Positions 1 through 8,245 of a stretch of DNA of 64,000 nt are shown here, in pieces. The position numbers were made by a program, and so were the translations under genes. The notes beneath the pieces were generated by a model. It saw nothing but the letters and a program-made list of their open reading frames with translations, was not told the origin of the DNA and searched no databases. Source of the stretch: Dehalococcoidia bacterium (GTDB lineage Bacteria > Chloroflexota > Dehalococcoidia > UBA2979); contig SHYP01000001.1 of assembly GCA_009692725.1 (NCBI GenBank), positions 1 through 64,000 on the forward strand. Direction: 5' to 3'. Every line of letters begins with the position of its first letter. Position 1 is the first letter of the stretch.

Positions 1-176
1 CCCCCGCCCACCAGGCCGGCGTGCGAGATCGTGTGGTGCGGCGCGCGAAACGGCCGCTCCGTCGCCAGCGGCCGCCCCCGCCCCAGCATCCCCGCCACCG
101 AGTACACCTTCGTCACCTCGAGCGCCTCGCCAGGCGTCAGCGGCGGCAGGGCGCCGGACCGCACGCGCGCCAGCGC
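1..176 (-). pseudogene. ComM/YifB-like Mg-chelatase AAA ATPase, fragment running off the left edge
   Basis: Read on the minus strand, this stretch encodes [18 protein letters not shown], then [16 protein letters not shown] and AGLVGG. This is the segment just after Walker A in the ComM/YifB family of competence-linked ATPases. In intact members about 200 residues and a GPPGxGKT Walker A precede it. Here the upstream frame has no Walker A, and DNA beyond about 335 belongs to another gene. A poor GRKAML-like match in another frame near 185 hints at frameshift decay. The 3' part lies outside the window. Family identity is clear from sequence; that the gene is broken is inferred from the missing 5' part. 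Confidence 0.6.
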
Positions 177-388
177 CAAAGCATCGCCTTCCTGCCACTC
201 GCGCGACGCGCGCCGCACGCGGGCGCACCGCACCCGCTGCACGAGCCCACGCGCGACGTTCGGCGCGGCGACAATACCACCCGCGCGCCTGCGCCTAAGG
301 CTCGGCCGACCGCTCGTGCCCCTCGCGCGCCGCCTTGACCGGTGCTGGCATACTCCGCGTGCAAGCAGGCACCTCGAAGGGCGGCACC

Positions 389-1117
389 GTGGCTCAGGAC
401 TGGCAGGCGCTGAACCGGCAGCTCATGAGCGCGCTCGGCTCCGACATCCCCCCGATCGCCATCACCTTCCACGACACCCCACCTGCCGGGGTGCGCCCGT
501 TCGACGACCCGATGCCCGCCCCCCACGAGGTCGACGGCCGCACGGGCCGCGTCTCCGCCGGCTGCGTGTTCTGGATGAAGTCCACGGACCGCACCTTCAG
601 CACCGTCGCCGAGGACCACGCGAACTGCTCCGTCGGCTCCGTGACGCACGGCTTCAAGACCCTCGCTGAAGTCGGAGGCAACGCCGACGTCGCCGCACTC
701 TTGGAGTCCGGCTGGGTGACCATGGACGTCGTGCCGCAGATTCCCGTCGTGACGCAAAAGCCCGCCGCGGTCACCTACGGCCCGCTCGCCGAGTGCAGCA
801 CTGACCCCGACGTCGTGCTGTGCCGCATCTCCGCGCGCCAGTTCATGGTGGTGATGGACGCGCTGCCCGGCGTGCGCGTCGAGGGCAAGCCCCAGTGCCA
901 CATCATCGCCATCGCCAAAGAGCAGGGCGAGGTCGCCGTCTCCGCCGGCTGCCAGCTCAGCCGCGTGCGCACCGGCATGCCCAACAGCGAGATGACGCTC
1001 GCGATTCCGACCGCCCAGCTCGCCAGCGTGATCGAGCGCATCGAGGCGACCGCCGCCTGCGACAACGCCGTCGCCCGCTACGCCGCCGACGACATGCGCC
1101 GCTTCGCCGCGACTTAG
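389..1117 (+). CDS. DUF169 family protein
   Basis: Encodes about 242 residues resembling the DUF169 (COG2043) family, whose biochemical role is not established. Visible features are a central cysteine-containing block ([10 protein letters not shown], then [13 protein letters not shown]) and a later [11 protein letters not shown] region, followed by a C-terminal segment with further cysteines. I chose the GTG at 389 because an AAGG Shine-Dalgarno-like element lies about 8 nt upstream; a TTG at 335 in the same frame is the alternative. No signal peptide or membrane segment is seen. The gene stands alone between the comM remnant and a small lipoprotein gene. Confidence 0.72.
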   Translation: MAQDWQALNRQLMSALGSDIPPIAITFHDTPPAGVRPFDDPMPAPHEVDGRTGRVSAGCVFWMKSTDRTFSTVAEDHANCSVGSVTHGFKTLAEVGGNADVAALLESGWVTMDVVPQIPVVTQKPAAVTYGPLAECSTDPDVVLCRISARQFMVVMDALPGVRVEGKPQCHIIAIAKEQGEVAVSAGCQLSRVRTGMPNSEMTLAIPTAQLASVIERIEATAACDNAVARYAADDMRRFAAT

Positions 1118-1235
1118 CCCCGGCCGACTGCCGGCTTCCTCGCCTCCGCTTCCGCAAGGGGGAATGAGGTCGCCTCCCCTCCGGTTCCCTCCCCACCTGC
1201 CGATGATTGGCTGGTAGGGCACAGGGGACCGCTCA

Positions 1236-1715
1236 ATGTCACGTTACCTGGACTCGAGACTCGCTCGACACGCCGCGCTGGCGCTTGCCGCGGCCTGCAG
1301 CGGCGGCGCTCGCCCCGAGCCGCCCGCGGCGAGCTACGCGGCCGCGACACCGGTGCTCGCCGCCACGATGCCCGCGCTGCCGCAGGCAGTCGCCCGCACG
1401 GACGGTGACGACCTCACCGCCAGCGTCACGCACTTCACCCTGGCGCTCGTGGTCGGCGACGCGGCGATACTGCTCCCCTACTTCGCGCCCGAGGGCCTAG
1501 CCCAGGCCGTCGCACTCCAGGCGCAGCCGGCTGCCGCCACGCTGGAGTCCGCCCAGCTGCGCTCGCTCGTGCTGGACGCCGACACCGGCGCCGAGGCCAC
1601 CATCGCGCTGCGACAGGGTGGCGCCGAAGCGCTGCTGCTGGTCAGTTGGCGCCGCATCGCGGCGACGTGGCTCGTCGTGAACCTCACCCCGCTCGCGCCG
1701 CGAGCGAGCCGGTGA
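1236..1715 (+). CDS. Small putative lipoprotein of unknown function
   Basis: A 159-residue protein with an N-terminal Arg-containing leader, a short hydrophobic run and a lipobox-like LAAAC (Cys21), suggesting export and lipidation. The alanine at -3 makes the lipobox weak. The mature part is Ala-rich and ends in a segment (LLVSWRRIAATWLVVNLTP) that resembles the last strands of small NTF2/SnoaL-like folds; this is only a resemblance. Its stop overlaps the start of the next gene by 4 nt (GTGA), so the two are probably translationally coupled and may act together in envelope sensing. Confidence 0.5.
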   Translation: MSRYLDSRLARHAALALAAACSGGARPEPPAASYAAATPVLAATMPALPQAVARTDGDDLTASVTHFTLALVVGDAAILLPYFAPEGLAQAVALQAQPAAATLESAQLRSLVLDADTGAEATIALRQGGAEALLLVSWRRIAATWLVVNLTPLAPRASR

Positions 1716-3745
1716 CACGCGCCGGTCTCGTCGTCGCAGCCGCATTCGTCGGCGTGGCGCTCGCGCTCGGCGGGATGGCCGCCCACACCGTGGGCGCGTG
1801 GCGCGCCGAGGTACACCAGCTCGAGACACTCGACGACACGATCGCCACGTCCGCGAGCTACGACCACGCCGTCGATGGCGTGAACTCGCTCACGCTCGAA
1901 TCGCTCGCGTTCGTCACCGGACCGACCCCGCAGCGGCGCGCGCGCTTCGACGCGAGCCTCGCCGCCGTCCTCGCGGATTTCGATGCGATCGAAGCCCGCG
2001 GCACGCCGGCCGACCGTGCGCTCGTGCAATCGCTGCGCGCCAGCGTGCTGCCGCAATTGGCCACCGCGCAGGCGTTCTTCGATGCGCTGCTCGCCGGCAC
2101 ACCGTACGTCGGCCCGGTTCCGGACCAGCGCATCACGGAGAGCATACGCGCCGTGCTCACCACCCCCGCCGCTGATCACCACCAGGAGATGCAGGAACAG
2201 ATCGAGCAACGGATCGCGGAAGAACGTGCGCAGCTCGCCGTCTCGCTCGCCACGTACAGCGCCGCGCTCGCACTGCTGCTGGTGTTCCTGCTCGCCCTGC
2301 GCCATCACGAGCTCCGCCTGCTCCGCGTGCGCGCGCAGACGGAGCTCGAGCAGCTGCGTCGCGCCGCCTTCACCGACGTAATCACCGAGCTCTTCAACTT
2401 CCGCTCGTTCATCGCCGCACTCGACTACGCCGCTGCCGGCGCGGGCTCCCGCAACGCGCCCGTCACACTCGCATTGCTGGACATCGACGAGTTCCACTTG
2501 CTGAGCGAGGCCGAAGGCGCCGAGCGTGCCGACGACTTGCTCCGCGAGCTCGCCGCCGTACTGCGCGAGGACTGCCCCGGCGGCGCCTTCCGCGTCGGCC
2601 ACGACCGCTTCGCGCTGCTGCTCGAAGCAGACCGCGAACAGGCGCTGGCCCGTCTCGACAGGTTGCGCGCCGTCGCCGCGGAGCGGCTGCCGATGCTCAC
2701 CATGAGCGTCGGCGTCAGCGCGCTGGATGGCGCAGCCGTCGACGCCGCCATGCTGCGCGAGCAAGCGGAGGCCGCGCTCCACGCGGCACAGCGCCGCGGC
2801 CGCGACACCATCGTGTTCTTCCAGGATGCCGGCGCGGTCGTCGACCCCGCGTCCACCGGCGCCAAGACCGCCGCCGTCCACCGCGCCATCAGCGAACGAC
2901 GCATGAACGCCGCCTTCCAACCGATCTTCGACCTGCACAGCGGTGAGCTACGTGCCTTCGAAGCCCTCGCCCGCACCCCGGCGGACCTCGGCCTCAGCGG
3001 CCCCCAGGAAGCGTTCGACATCGCCGATCGCACCGGCCACACCCACGAGCTGGACTCCATTTGCCGAGCCGCCGCGTTCGCGGGCGCCGAAGCGCTGCCA
3101 CCCGGCGTGCGGCTCTTCCTCAACATCGCACCGTGGGCGTTGCTTCATCGCGACTTCTCGCCCGACGCGCTCGCCGCCGAGGCGCGCGCCGCAGGCCTCG
3201 ACCCCGCGCGCATCGTCGTCGAAGTCACCGAGCGTGCCGGCGTGCCCGCCGCGACGCTCGCTTTGCACGGCGCACACCTGCGCGCGGCCGGCTTCGGCCT
3301 CGCCCTCGACGACGTCGGCGCGGGCAACGCGGGGCTCGAGACGCTGCGCCACATGACCGTCGACGTGATCAAGATCGACCGCATGGTGATCGCGAACGCC
3401 GCCACCGACCGCGCCAGCCGCGCCGTGCTCTACGCCAGCGTCGACTTCGGCGCCGAGTCCGGTGCCGAAGTCGACGCTGAGGGCATCGAGACCGCCGCTG
3501 AGCTCGCGCTCATCCGCTCCGTCGCCGGTCCGAGCACCCTCGGCGGCGCGCCCCGCATCCACCTCGTGCAGGGCTATCTATTCGGCCGCCGCAGGCTACC
3601 ATCGCCGACGGCCACGCACAGCTCGCCGCCTGACGCGCGCTCAGGCCGCCGCATTCGATCCGCACGCCGCTGCTATGCGTATTACTGGTCGGCGCCGATA
3701 ATGGCAGCATCCACTCGTACGAAAGGACACACCCATGGGCATTGA
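1712..3745 (+). CDS. Membrane-anchored degenerate GGDEF/EAL protein, frameshifted near its 3' end
   Basis: Two N-terminal membrane segments flank a helical periplasmic sensor of roughly 150 residues. A GGDEF-like domain follows (about nt 2370-2830), then an EAL domain (about 2880-3600). The GGDEF signature is replaced by RVGHDRF, so diguanylate cyclase activity is unlikely. The EAL domain keeps EAL (FEALAR), the Asn of FLNIAP, VVEVTER, LDDVGAG, KID and EGIET, so c-di-GMP phosphodiesterase activity is plausible. The as-sequenced frame runs to 3745 and into the next gene. A -1 shift near 3584 instead gives the normal ending FGRPPQATIADG.. with a stop at 3631-3633. The GTG start overlaps the upstream stop. 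Confidence 0.75.
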   Translation: MTRAGLVVAAAFVGVALALGGMAAHTVGAWRAEVHQLETLDDTIATSASYDHAVDGVNSLTLESLAFVTGPTPQRRARFDASLAAVLADFDAIEARGTPADRALVQSLRASVLPQLATAQAFFDALLAGTPYVGPVPDQRITESIRAVLTTPAADHHQEMQEQIEQRIAEERAQLAVSLATYSAALALLLVFLLALRHHELRLLRVRAQTELEQLRRAAFTDVITELFNFRSFIAALDYAAAGAGSRNAPVTLALLDIDEFHLLSEAEGAERADDLLRELAAVLREDCPGGAFRVGHDRFALLLEADREQALARLDRLRAVAAERLPMLTMSVGVSALDGAAVDAAMLREQAEAALHAAQRRGRDTIVFFQDAGAVVDPASTGAKTAAVHRAISERRMNAAFQPIFDLHSGELRAFEALARTPADLGLSGPQEAFDIADRTGHTHELDSICRAAAFAGAEALPPGVRLFLNIAPWALLHRDFSPDALAAEARAAGLDPARIVVEVTERAGVPAATLALHGAHLRAAGFGLALDDVGAGNAGLETLRHMTVDVIKIDRMVIANAATDRASRAVLYASVDFGAESGAEVDAEGIETAAELALIRSVAGPSTLGGAPRIHLVQGYLFGRRRLPSPTATHSSPPDARSGRRIRSARRCYAYYWSAPIMAASTRTKGHTHGH

Positions 3746-5504
3746 CGAACAGGCCCGGCAGCTCGCCCACACACTCGACCGGCGCACCGTGCTGCGCACC
3801 GGCGCGCTCGCGGCCGGCGGCCTCGCGGCGGCGGCGCTCATCGGCTGCGGCAGCGACGAGGAGGAAGCGGCCCCGGCGCCGGCCGGCGCCTCGGGGGCGG
3901 GCGGCGGCGCGGCGACTGGGCCGGGCAAGCTCGTCAAGGACGCGGACCTGCCGTACCCGTACGAGTATCCGGACGTGGCGGGCACGCCGAAGAAGGGCGG
4001 TACGTTCGTCCACGCCTCGAACTTCACGTTCACGCCGGCGGACCCGACCGTAAACAACACCGGCGGCACGCTAATCCAGTTCGCGCCGGTGTACGACCGC
4101 CTGCTCGGCTACAAGATGGGCCCCACGGCCGACAGCACAAAGGTGGAGGTCGTGCCCGGCCTCGCCGAGACGTGGGAGCGCTCGCCGGACGGACTGACGA
4201 TCACGTTCAAGCTGCGCGGCAACGTGAAGTGGCAGAACAAGGCACCGCTCAACGGCCGCGCGTTCACTGCGGCCGATGTGAAGTTCGCGTACGACCGCAT
4301 GCGCGACAAGGGCGCCGCGGCCCCGTTCTTCGCGGGCGTGTCCAACATCGAAGCGCCGGACGCGCGCACGCTCAAGGTGACGCTCGGCAAGCCGCTGGTG
4401 GACTGGCTCACGGTCACGCCGCCGCGGCGTGAGGCGCCGATCTTCCCGAAGGAGACGGTCGACGACGGTTCAATCGCCAAGACGATCATCGGCACGGGCG
4501 CGTTCATGGTCGACAAGCAGGAGTCGGAGCGGATGTCGTTCGTCCGCAACCCGGACTACTGGGGCACGGCGCCCTACCTCGACGGCGGAGAGGTGCGCGT
4601 GATGGTGGACGTGGCCGCGCGTGTGGCGGCGCTGCGCGCGGGGCAGGTGGACCACGCGGGCAACACGCTGAGCTCCGCACGTGAGGCGAAGACGCTGCTC
4701 GACTCGATTCCCGGCGGCCAGATGCAAATGAACCGCGTCTACGCGGGCGGCAACGGCTTCCTGATGAACACGGAGAACCCGAAGTTCAAGGACGAGCGCG
4801 TGCGTCGCGCGCTGTCGCTGGGGATGAACCGCGACGAGATGATCAAGATCGTCTTCGACGGGTTCGCGCGGACGCACGGCTTCATCCCATGGCCGTTCAT
4901 CTTCGACAGCGAGCCCAAGGGCGACCAGCTCGGCAAGTACCTCAAGTACGATCCCGCGGAGGCGAAAAAGCTGCTGGAGGCGGCCGGCGCGAAGGACCTC
5001 GTCATCAACGAGGTGCACTACGACTATCTGTCCACGTGGAAGGCGCAGGGCGAGACGCTGGTCAACCAGTACAAGCAGATCGGCGTCACGCTCAACACGA
5101 AGACAGACGACTACACCGCGTACACGTCGATGCTGACGGGTCGCAAGATCCCGGAGGCGACGATCACCGGTTGGGGTGTGAGCGGCGTCACGCCGGACCC
5201 GTATGTGTACGATAACCTGCACTCCAAGTCGCCGCAGAACCGCTGGCTGATCAACGACCCGAAGATCGACGAGCTCGCCGACAAGCAGCGCGTGGAGCTC
5301 AATCCGCAGGCGCGGCGCGAGCTGATCAAGCAAGTCTACGACCGTGACCTCGATATGGTGTACCGCTTCCCCTTCGTCGGCGGGAACAGCTTCTCCTTCC
5401 TGCAGCCGTGGGTCCGCGGCATGCGGCTGATCGGGGCGTTCAACAGCAGCGCCGAGGTATGGGACACCGGCATCCAGATGCGGTCGACCTGGATCGACAA
5501 GTAG
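3735..5504 (+). CDS. ABC transporter substrate-binding lipoprotein, family 5 (peptide/nickel type)
   Basis: Encodes 589 residues of the SBP_bac_5 (DppA/OppA/NikA-like) family. The N-terminus has a twin-arginine motif (RRTVL, residues 16-20), an Ala/Gly-rich hydrophobic stretch and a lipobox ending at Cys38 (LIGCG), suggesting Tat export and lipid anchoring. Family landmarks are PKKGGTF, GLAETWERSPDGLTITFKLR, FTAADVKFAYDRM, NPDYW and the C-terminal DRDLDMVYRFPF block. An AAAGGA ribosome site lies at 3721-3726 and a GATAAT -10-like hexamer at 3697-3702. No permease or ATPase gene is adjacent, so it is an orphan binding protein; its ligand cannot be told from sequence. Confidence 0.87.
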   Translation: MGIDEQARQLAHTLDRRTVLRTGALAAGGLAAAALIGCGSDEEEAAPAPAGASGAGGGAATGPGKLVKDADLPYPYEYPDVAGTPKKGGTFVHASNFTFTPADPTVNNTGGTLIQFAPVYDRLLGYKMGPTADSTKVEVVPGLAETWERSPDGLTITFKLRGNVKWQNKAPLNGRAFTAADVKFAYDRMRDKGAAAPFFAGVSNIEAPDARTLKVTLGKPLVDWLTVTPPRREAPIFPKETVDDGSIAKTIIGTGAFMVDKQESERMSFVRNPDYWGTAPYLDGGEVRVMVDVAARVAALRAGQVDHAGNTLSSAREAKTLLDSIPGGQMQMNRVYAGGNGFLMNTENPKFKDERVRRALSLGMNRDEMIKIVFDGFARTHGFIPWPFIFDSEPKGDQLGKYLKYDPAEAKKLLEAAGAKDLVINEVHYDYLSTWKAQGETLVNQYKQIGVTLNTKTDDYTAYTSMLTGRKIPEATITGWGVSGVTPDPYVYDNLHSKSPQNRWLINDPKIDELADKQRVELNPQARRELIKQVYDRDLDMVYRFPFVGGNSFSFLQPWVRGMRLIGAFNSSAEVWDTGIQMRSTWIDK

Positions 5505-5509
5505 GCGTA

Positions 5510-5555
5510 CCGCGAGGGTGGTGACGAGGCAGCTGCCTCGTCACCACCCTCGCGG
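5510..5555 (+). terminator. 46-bp perfect palindrome, probable intrinsic terminator
   Basis: Two 23-bp arms (5510-5532 and 5533-5555) are perfect reverse complements with no spacer, centred on AGCT. It begins 5 nt after the stop of the substrate-binding protein gene. There is no U-tract, which is common for GC-rich terminators. The absence of a loop would also let the DNA form a cruciform. Confidence 0.6.
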
Positions 5556-5591
5556 CTCCGGCGGTCGAGCGAGCTGCGGGGGCGCTCCATC

Positions 5592-5880
5592 GAGTGCACG
5601 CGCTCCGCAGGGCTCGCAATCGAACGGCACGGCGATGTGCTGGTGGTTGCGTTCAACCGCCAGGAGTGGCTGAACGCGTTCACGCCGCGGGGCCACAGGG
5701 AGCCATCGACGCTCTTCTCCGACATCGCCGTCGATGACGCGACGCGCGCTGTCGTGCTCACGGGCCGCGGCTCAGCGTGCTCGTCCGGCGCGGACGAGCA
5801 CGCTGAGCACGCCGAGCAGCGTACGGCCAACTTCGGCGGAGGCTCGCGGCGTCGCAACCGGAGTCCGAGGAGGCAACGAT
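5592..5880 (+). pseudogene. Enoyl-CoA hydratase/isomerase (crotonase) N-terminal fragment
   Basis: The frame reads GLAIERHGDVLVVAFNR, WLNAF, then AVDDATRAVVLTGRGSA and SSGAD. This is the first 55-60 residues of a crotonase, up to the first oxyanion-hole region. After SSGAD the similarity stops and the frame continues as low-complexity Arg/Asn-rich sequence. A full member is about 260 residues, so most of the gene is gone, and there is no convincing start codon with a ribosome site. It lies directly before the thioesterase gene; a deletion joining the two is the likely cause. Confidence 0.6.
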
Positions 5881-6736
5881 GACTACCGACGCGGGCTTGC
5901 CGGCGGTGCTGCGGTTTGAGCAGCTCGACGCGAACCGCTACCGCTTCGGCAGCATCGACGCGGAGGGCCGCGACGTGGTGTTCGGGGGGCAGCTGCTCGC
6001 GCAGATGCTGATCACTGCTGGCGCCCGTCACGCGGGGAAGACCGCGCAGACGATCCACGCGGTGTTCGCGCGCGCGGCGAGCATCGAGCGTCCGCTCGAG
6101 TTCGTCGCGGAGACTGCGCACAGCGGACGCTCGTTCTCCAGTGAGCTGGTGACGGTGTCGCAGGACGACCGGTTGCGCGCACGCGGCATGGTGCTCATGC
6201 ACGCGCCGGACCCCGACCTGATTCGACACGCCGCGCCTGCGCCGGCGCTGCGCGGGCCGGCCGAGTCGACGCCGGTGGCCGCCGGCATGGTCTTCCCGGG
6301 CGCCGAGCTGCGCGTGGTCGGTGACGCCGAGGTGCTGCGCGGCGCTGCGGGGCCGCCGTCGCTGGCGTTCTGGATGCGCTGGCCCGCGGCGCCCGGCGAT
6401 CCGATCGCGCACCAGGCGGCGCTCGCGTGGGCGCTCAACGGCTACTTGATCAGCACGGCGCTGCGCCCGCATCGCGAGGTGGCGCTCGACCAGGCGCACG
6501 TGTCGATCTCGACGGGGGTGATCAGCAACACTGTCACGTTCCATGACGCGGTGGACATCGCCGGCTGGCACCTCTTCGCGCACGAGAGCCCGTACGCGGG
6601 CCACGGACGCGCGTACGGCCGCATCCAGGTGTTCACGGAGGACGGCCGGCTCGTCGCGTCGTCCGTGCAGGACAGCATGGTGCGGGGCGTGCCCGCCGGT
6701 CAGCAGTTCGAGGGGCAGGGCCGCACCGCGATGTAG
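5879..6736 (+). CDS. TesB-like acyl-CoA thioesterase
   Basis: A 285-residue protein with the double hot-dog organisation of acyl-CoA thioesterase II. The first half has FGGQLLAQML, then HAVFARAASIERPLEF and GRSFSSELVTV. The second half has the DQAHVSISTG, LFAHESPYAGHGRAYGR and GRLVASSVQDSMVRG blocks. It should hydrolyse acyl-CoA thioesters in the cytoplasm; chain-length preference is not readable. It starts at the ATG at 5879, right at the end of the crotonase remnant, which suggests the two once formed a fatty-acid or xenobiotic acyl-CoA pathway segment. Confidence 0.82.
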   Translation: MTTDAGLPAVLRFEQLDANRYRFGSIDAEGRDVVFGGQLLAQMLITAGARHAGKTAQTIHAVFARAASIERPLEFVAETAHSGRSFSSELVTVSQDDRLRARGMVLMHAPDPDLIRHAAPAPALRGPAESTPVAAGMVFPGAELRVVGDAEVLRGAAGPPSLAFWMRWPAAPGDPIAHQAALAWALNGYLISTALRPHREVALDQAHVSISTGVISNTVTFHDAVDIAGWHLFAHESPYAGHGRAYGRIQVFTEDGRLVASSVQDSMVRGVPAGQQFEGQGRTAM

Positions 6737-6809
6737 GCGCCGCTGCGCCGCACGCGCCTGCTCAATCACGCCGCCGAACAGTACGCGCACGCGCGAAGGA
6801 GCTCCCCCC

Positions 6810-7727
6810 ATGCCCACATCCGAGATCGGCGCGCTGTTTCACGTGGTGCACGTCGCGCCGAGCCTGGGCCAGCTCATCCCGTGGTACCGCGAGCTCTTCG
6901 GTGCGCAGTGCTTCATGGAGCCGAGCTACAGCGAGACGGAGCAACGCGAAGCATCGCTCGAGCTGATCGGCGACGACTACGTGATCGAGCCGATGACGCC
7001 GCCCCACACGCCCGGCGGCGACCAGACAAACATCGGCCGCTTCCTCGGGCGGTACGGCAGCCATTTGCACTCGATCGCGTGGTACGCGCAGGACATCGGC
7101 GGGCTGTACGAGCGGCTGACGGCGCAGGGCGTGCGCGTGAACGGGGGCGGCGGCGTGCCGCTGACGGCCGCGCCGACGGGGCAGTTCGCCGCGATTTATG
7201 CGCATCCGCGCGACGCGCACTGCCAGCTCGAGTTCCTGTCCGTCGGCGACGAGGGGTACATGCGCACCGACCCCCGGCACGCGCCCGGCTTCTCCGCACG
7301 CTACTGGCGGGAGGAGCAGCCGCTGGGCATCCAGCGCACGTCGCACATCACCATCGTCGTGCGCGACCTCGAGCATCCGACGCAGCTGTACGAGCAGGCG
7401 CTGGGCACGCCGCGCATCCACGAGGGCGGCAGCGAGCAGTACGGCACGCAGAGCGTGTTTTTCGCGGTGGGGCCGCAGTCCGTCGTCGAGTTTGCGCGCC
7501 CCGTCGCGGCGGGGCTCGCGCAGCAGGACCTGGAGGCGCACGGCGAGATCGTGCACGCGGTGACGTTCCGGGTGCGCGATCTCGACCGGGCACTCGCGCA
7601 CGTGCGACACCTCGGCATCCGCACCATCGAGGAGACCGCAGTCGCGTTCACGCTCGACCCCGAGGACGCGTTCGGCGCGGTCTATCGGTTTACCACCGCC
7701 GACGTGCCGGGTGATCCGCGCGCGTGA
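6810..7727 (+). CDS. Two-domain VOC (glyoxalase/dioxygenase superfamily) protein
   Basis: A 305-residue protein with two vicinal-oxygen-chelate modules. The first (about residues 8-150) has FHVVHVAPSLGQLIPWYREL, HLHSIAWYAQD and CQLEFLSVGD. The second (about 170-300) has TSHITIVVRDLEHPTQLYEQ, IVHAVTFRVRDLDRALAHV and the closing AVYRF strand. Conserved His/Glu positions suggest metal binding, but substrate and reaction (dioxygenase, lyase or epimerase) cannot be assigned. The ATG at 6810 follows a GAAGGAG ribosome site at 6795-6801. It is co-directional with the thioesterase and convergent with the cupin gene. Confidence 0.75.
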   Translation: MPTSEIGALFHVVHVAPSLGQLIPWYRELFGAQCFMEPSYSETEQREASLELIGDDYVIEPMTPPHTPGGDQTNIGRFLGRYGSHLHSIAWYAQDIGGLYERLTAQGVRVNGGGGVPLTAAPTGQFAAIYAHPRDAHCQLEFLSVGDEGYMRTDPRHAPGFSARYWREEQPLGIQRTSHITIVVRDLEHPTQLYEQALGTPRIHEGGSEQYGTQSVFFAVGPQSVVEFARPVAAGLAQQDLEAHGEIVHAVTFRVRDLDRALAHVRHLGIRTIEETAVAFTLDPEDAFGAVYRFTTADVPGDPRA

Positions 7728-7745
7728 GCAACGCCGGCGCGGGTG

Positions 7746-8120
7746 CTAGCGCGACTGCGCGTAGTTGCTCGCGCCGTGCCAGTCGATGATGACGGCGGGG
7801 GTGTCGCCGACGACCCACGCGTCGTGGCCTGCCGGCAGCGTGAGCACATCGCCGGGGCGGGCGTCGAACTCCGCGCCCTCGGAGGTGCGCACGCGCAGCG
7901 TGCCGGACACGTGGTACTGGAAGTGCGGCGCCTCGCACCACTCGGTGCCCGCGACCGGCTTCACGTGCGTCGACCAGCGCCAGCCCGGCTGTAGGGTGAG
8001 GCGGCCCACGACGCCGCCGCCGATGTTCAGCAGGTCCAACTGGCCCCGCTCGAACGTACGTGTCTCATCCGGGTTCGCGAACGCCTTCTGCTCGATCACC
8101 GCGTGCTCGGTCGTGGTCAC
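7746..8120 (-). CDS. Single-domain cupin protein
   Basis: A 124-residue cupin. The core reads GWRWSTHVKPVAG, then CEAPHFQYHVSG with the metal-type His positions, ARPGDVLTLPAGHDAWVVGD, and a closing strand. Small cupins of this type act as sensors, isomerases or dioxygenases; no specific reaction is evident. The GTG start at 8120 has a GGGAGGA ribosome site about 9 nt upstream. It is divergent from a TetR-family gene, with a consensus promoter and an overlapping palindrome between them, so it is very likely that regulator's target. Confidence 0.75.
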   Translation of the reverse strand: MTTTEHAVIEQKAFANPDETRTFERGQLDLLNIGGGVVGRLTLQPGWRWSTHVKPVAGTEWCEAPHFQYHVSGTLRVRTSEGAEFDARPGDVLTLPAGHDAWVVGDTPAVIIDWHGASNYAQSR

Positions 8121-8180
8121 GGCGGATTCCTCCCTCTGCCTCGCGGCGGCACCGCGGGGCTGTCGGCGCTGCGTGCTGCG

Positions 8181-8209
8181 TGTCTACGATTCAGTAGATA
8201 GACTGTCAA
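8181..8209 (-). promoter_or_regulatory. Consensus promoter for the cupin gene with overlapping palindromic operator
   Basis: On the minus strand TTGACA (8204-8209) is followed after 17 nt by TAGACA (8181-8186), a near-perfect sigma-70 promoter reading toward the cupin gene. The perfect inverted repeat TCTAC-N6-GTAGA (8183-8198) covers the -10 and the downstream spacer, exactly where a TetR repressor would block polymerase. Confidence 0.65.
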
Positions 8210-8245
8210 CTAGTAGGACGACGCCGAGGCTGATACTCTGACGTT

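Noticed and set aside
335..354. TTGACC at 335 with CATACT at 349 as promoter of the DUF169 gene
   Set aside because: The spacing is only 8 nt, far too short for a sigma-70 promoter.
137..1222. Long 361-codon minus-strand ORF opposite the DUF169 gene
   Set aside because: It is a GC-rich shadow: His/Ala/Gly/Arg-biased with no recognisable domain and fully overlapping a gene with family motifs.
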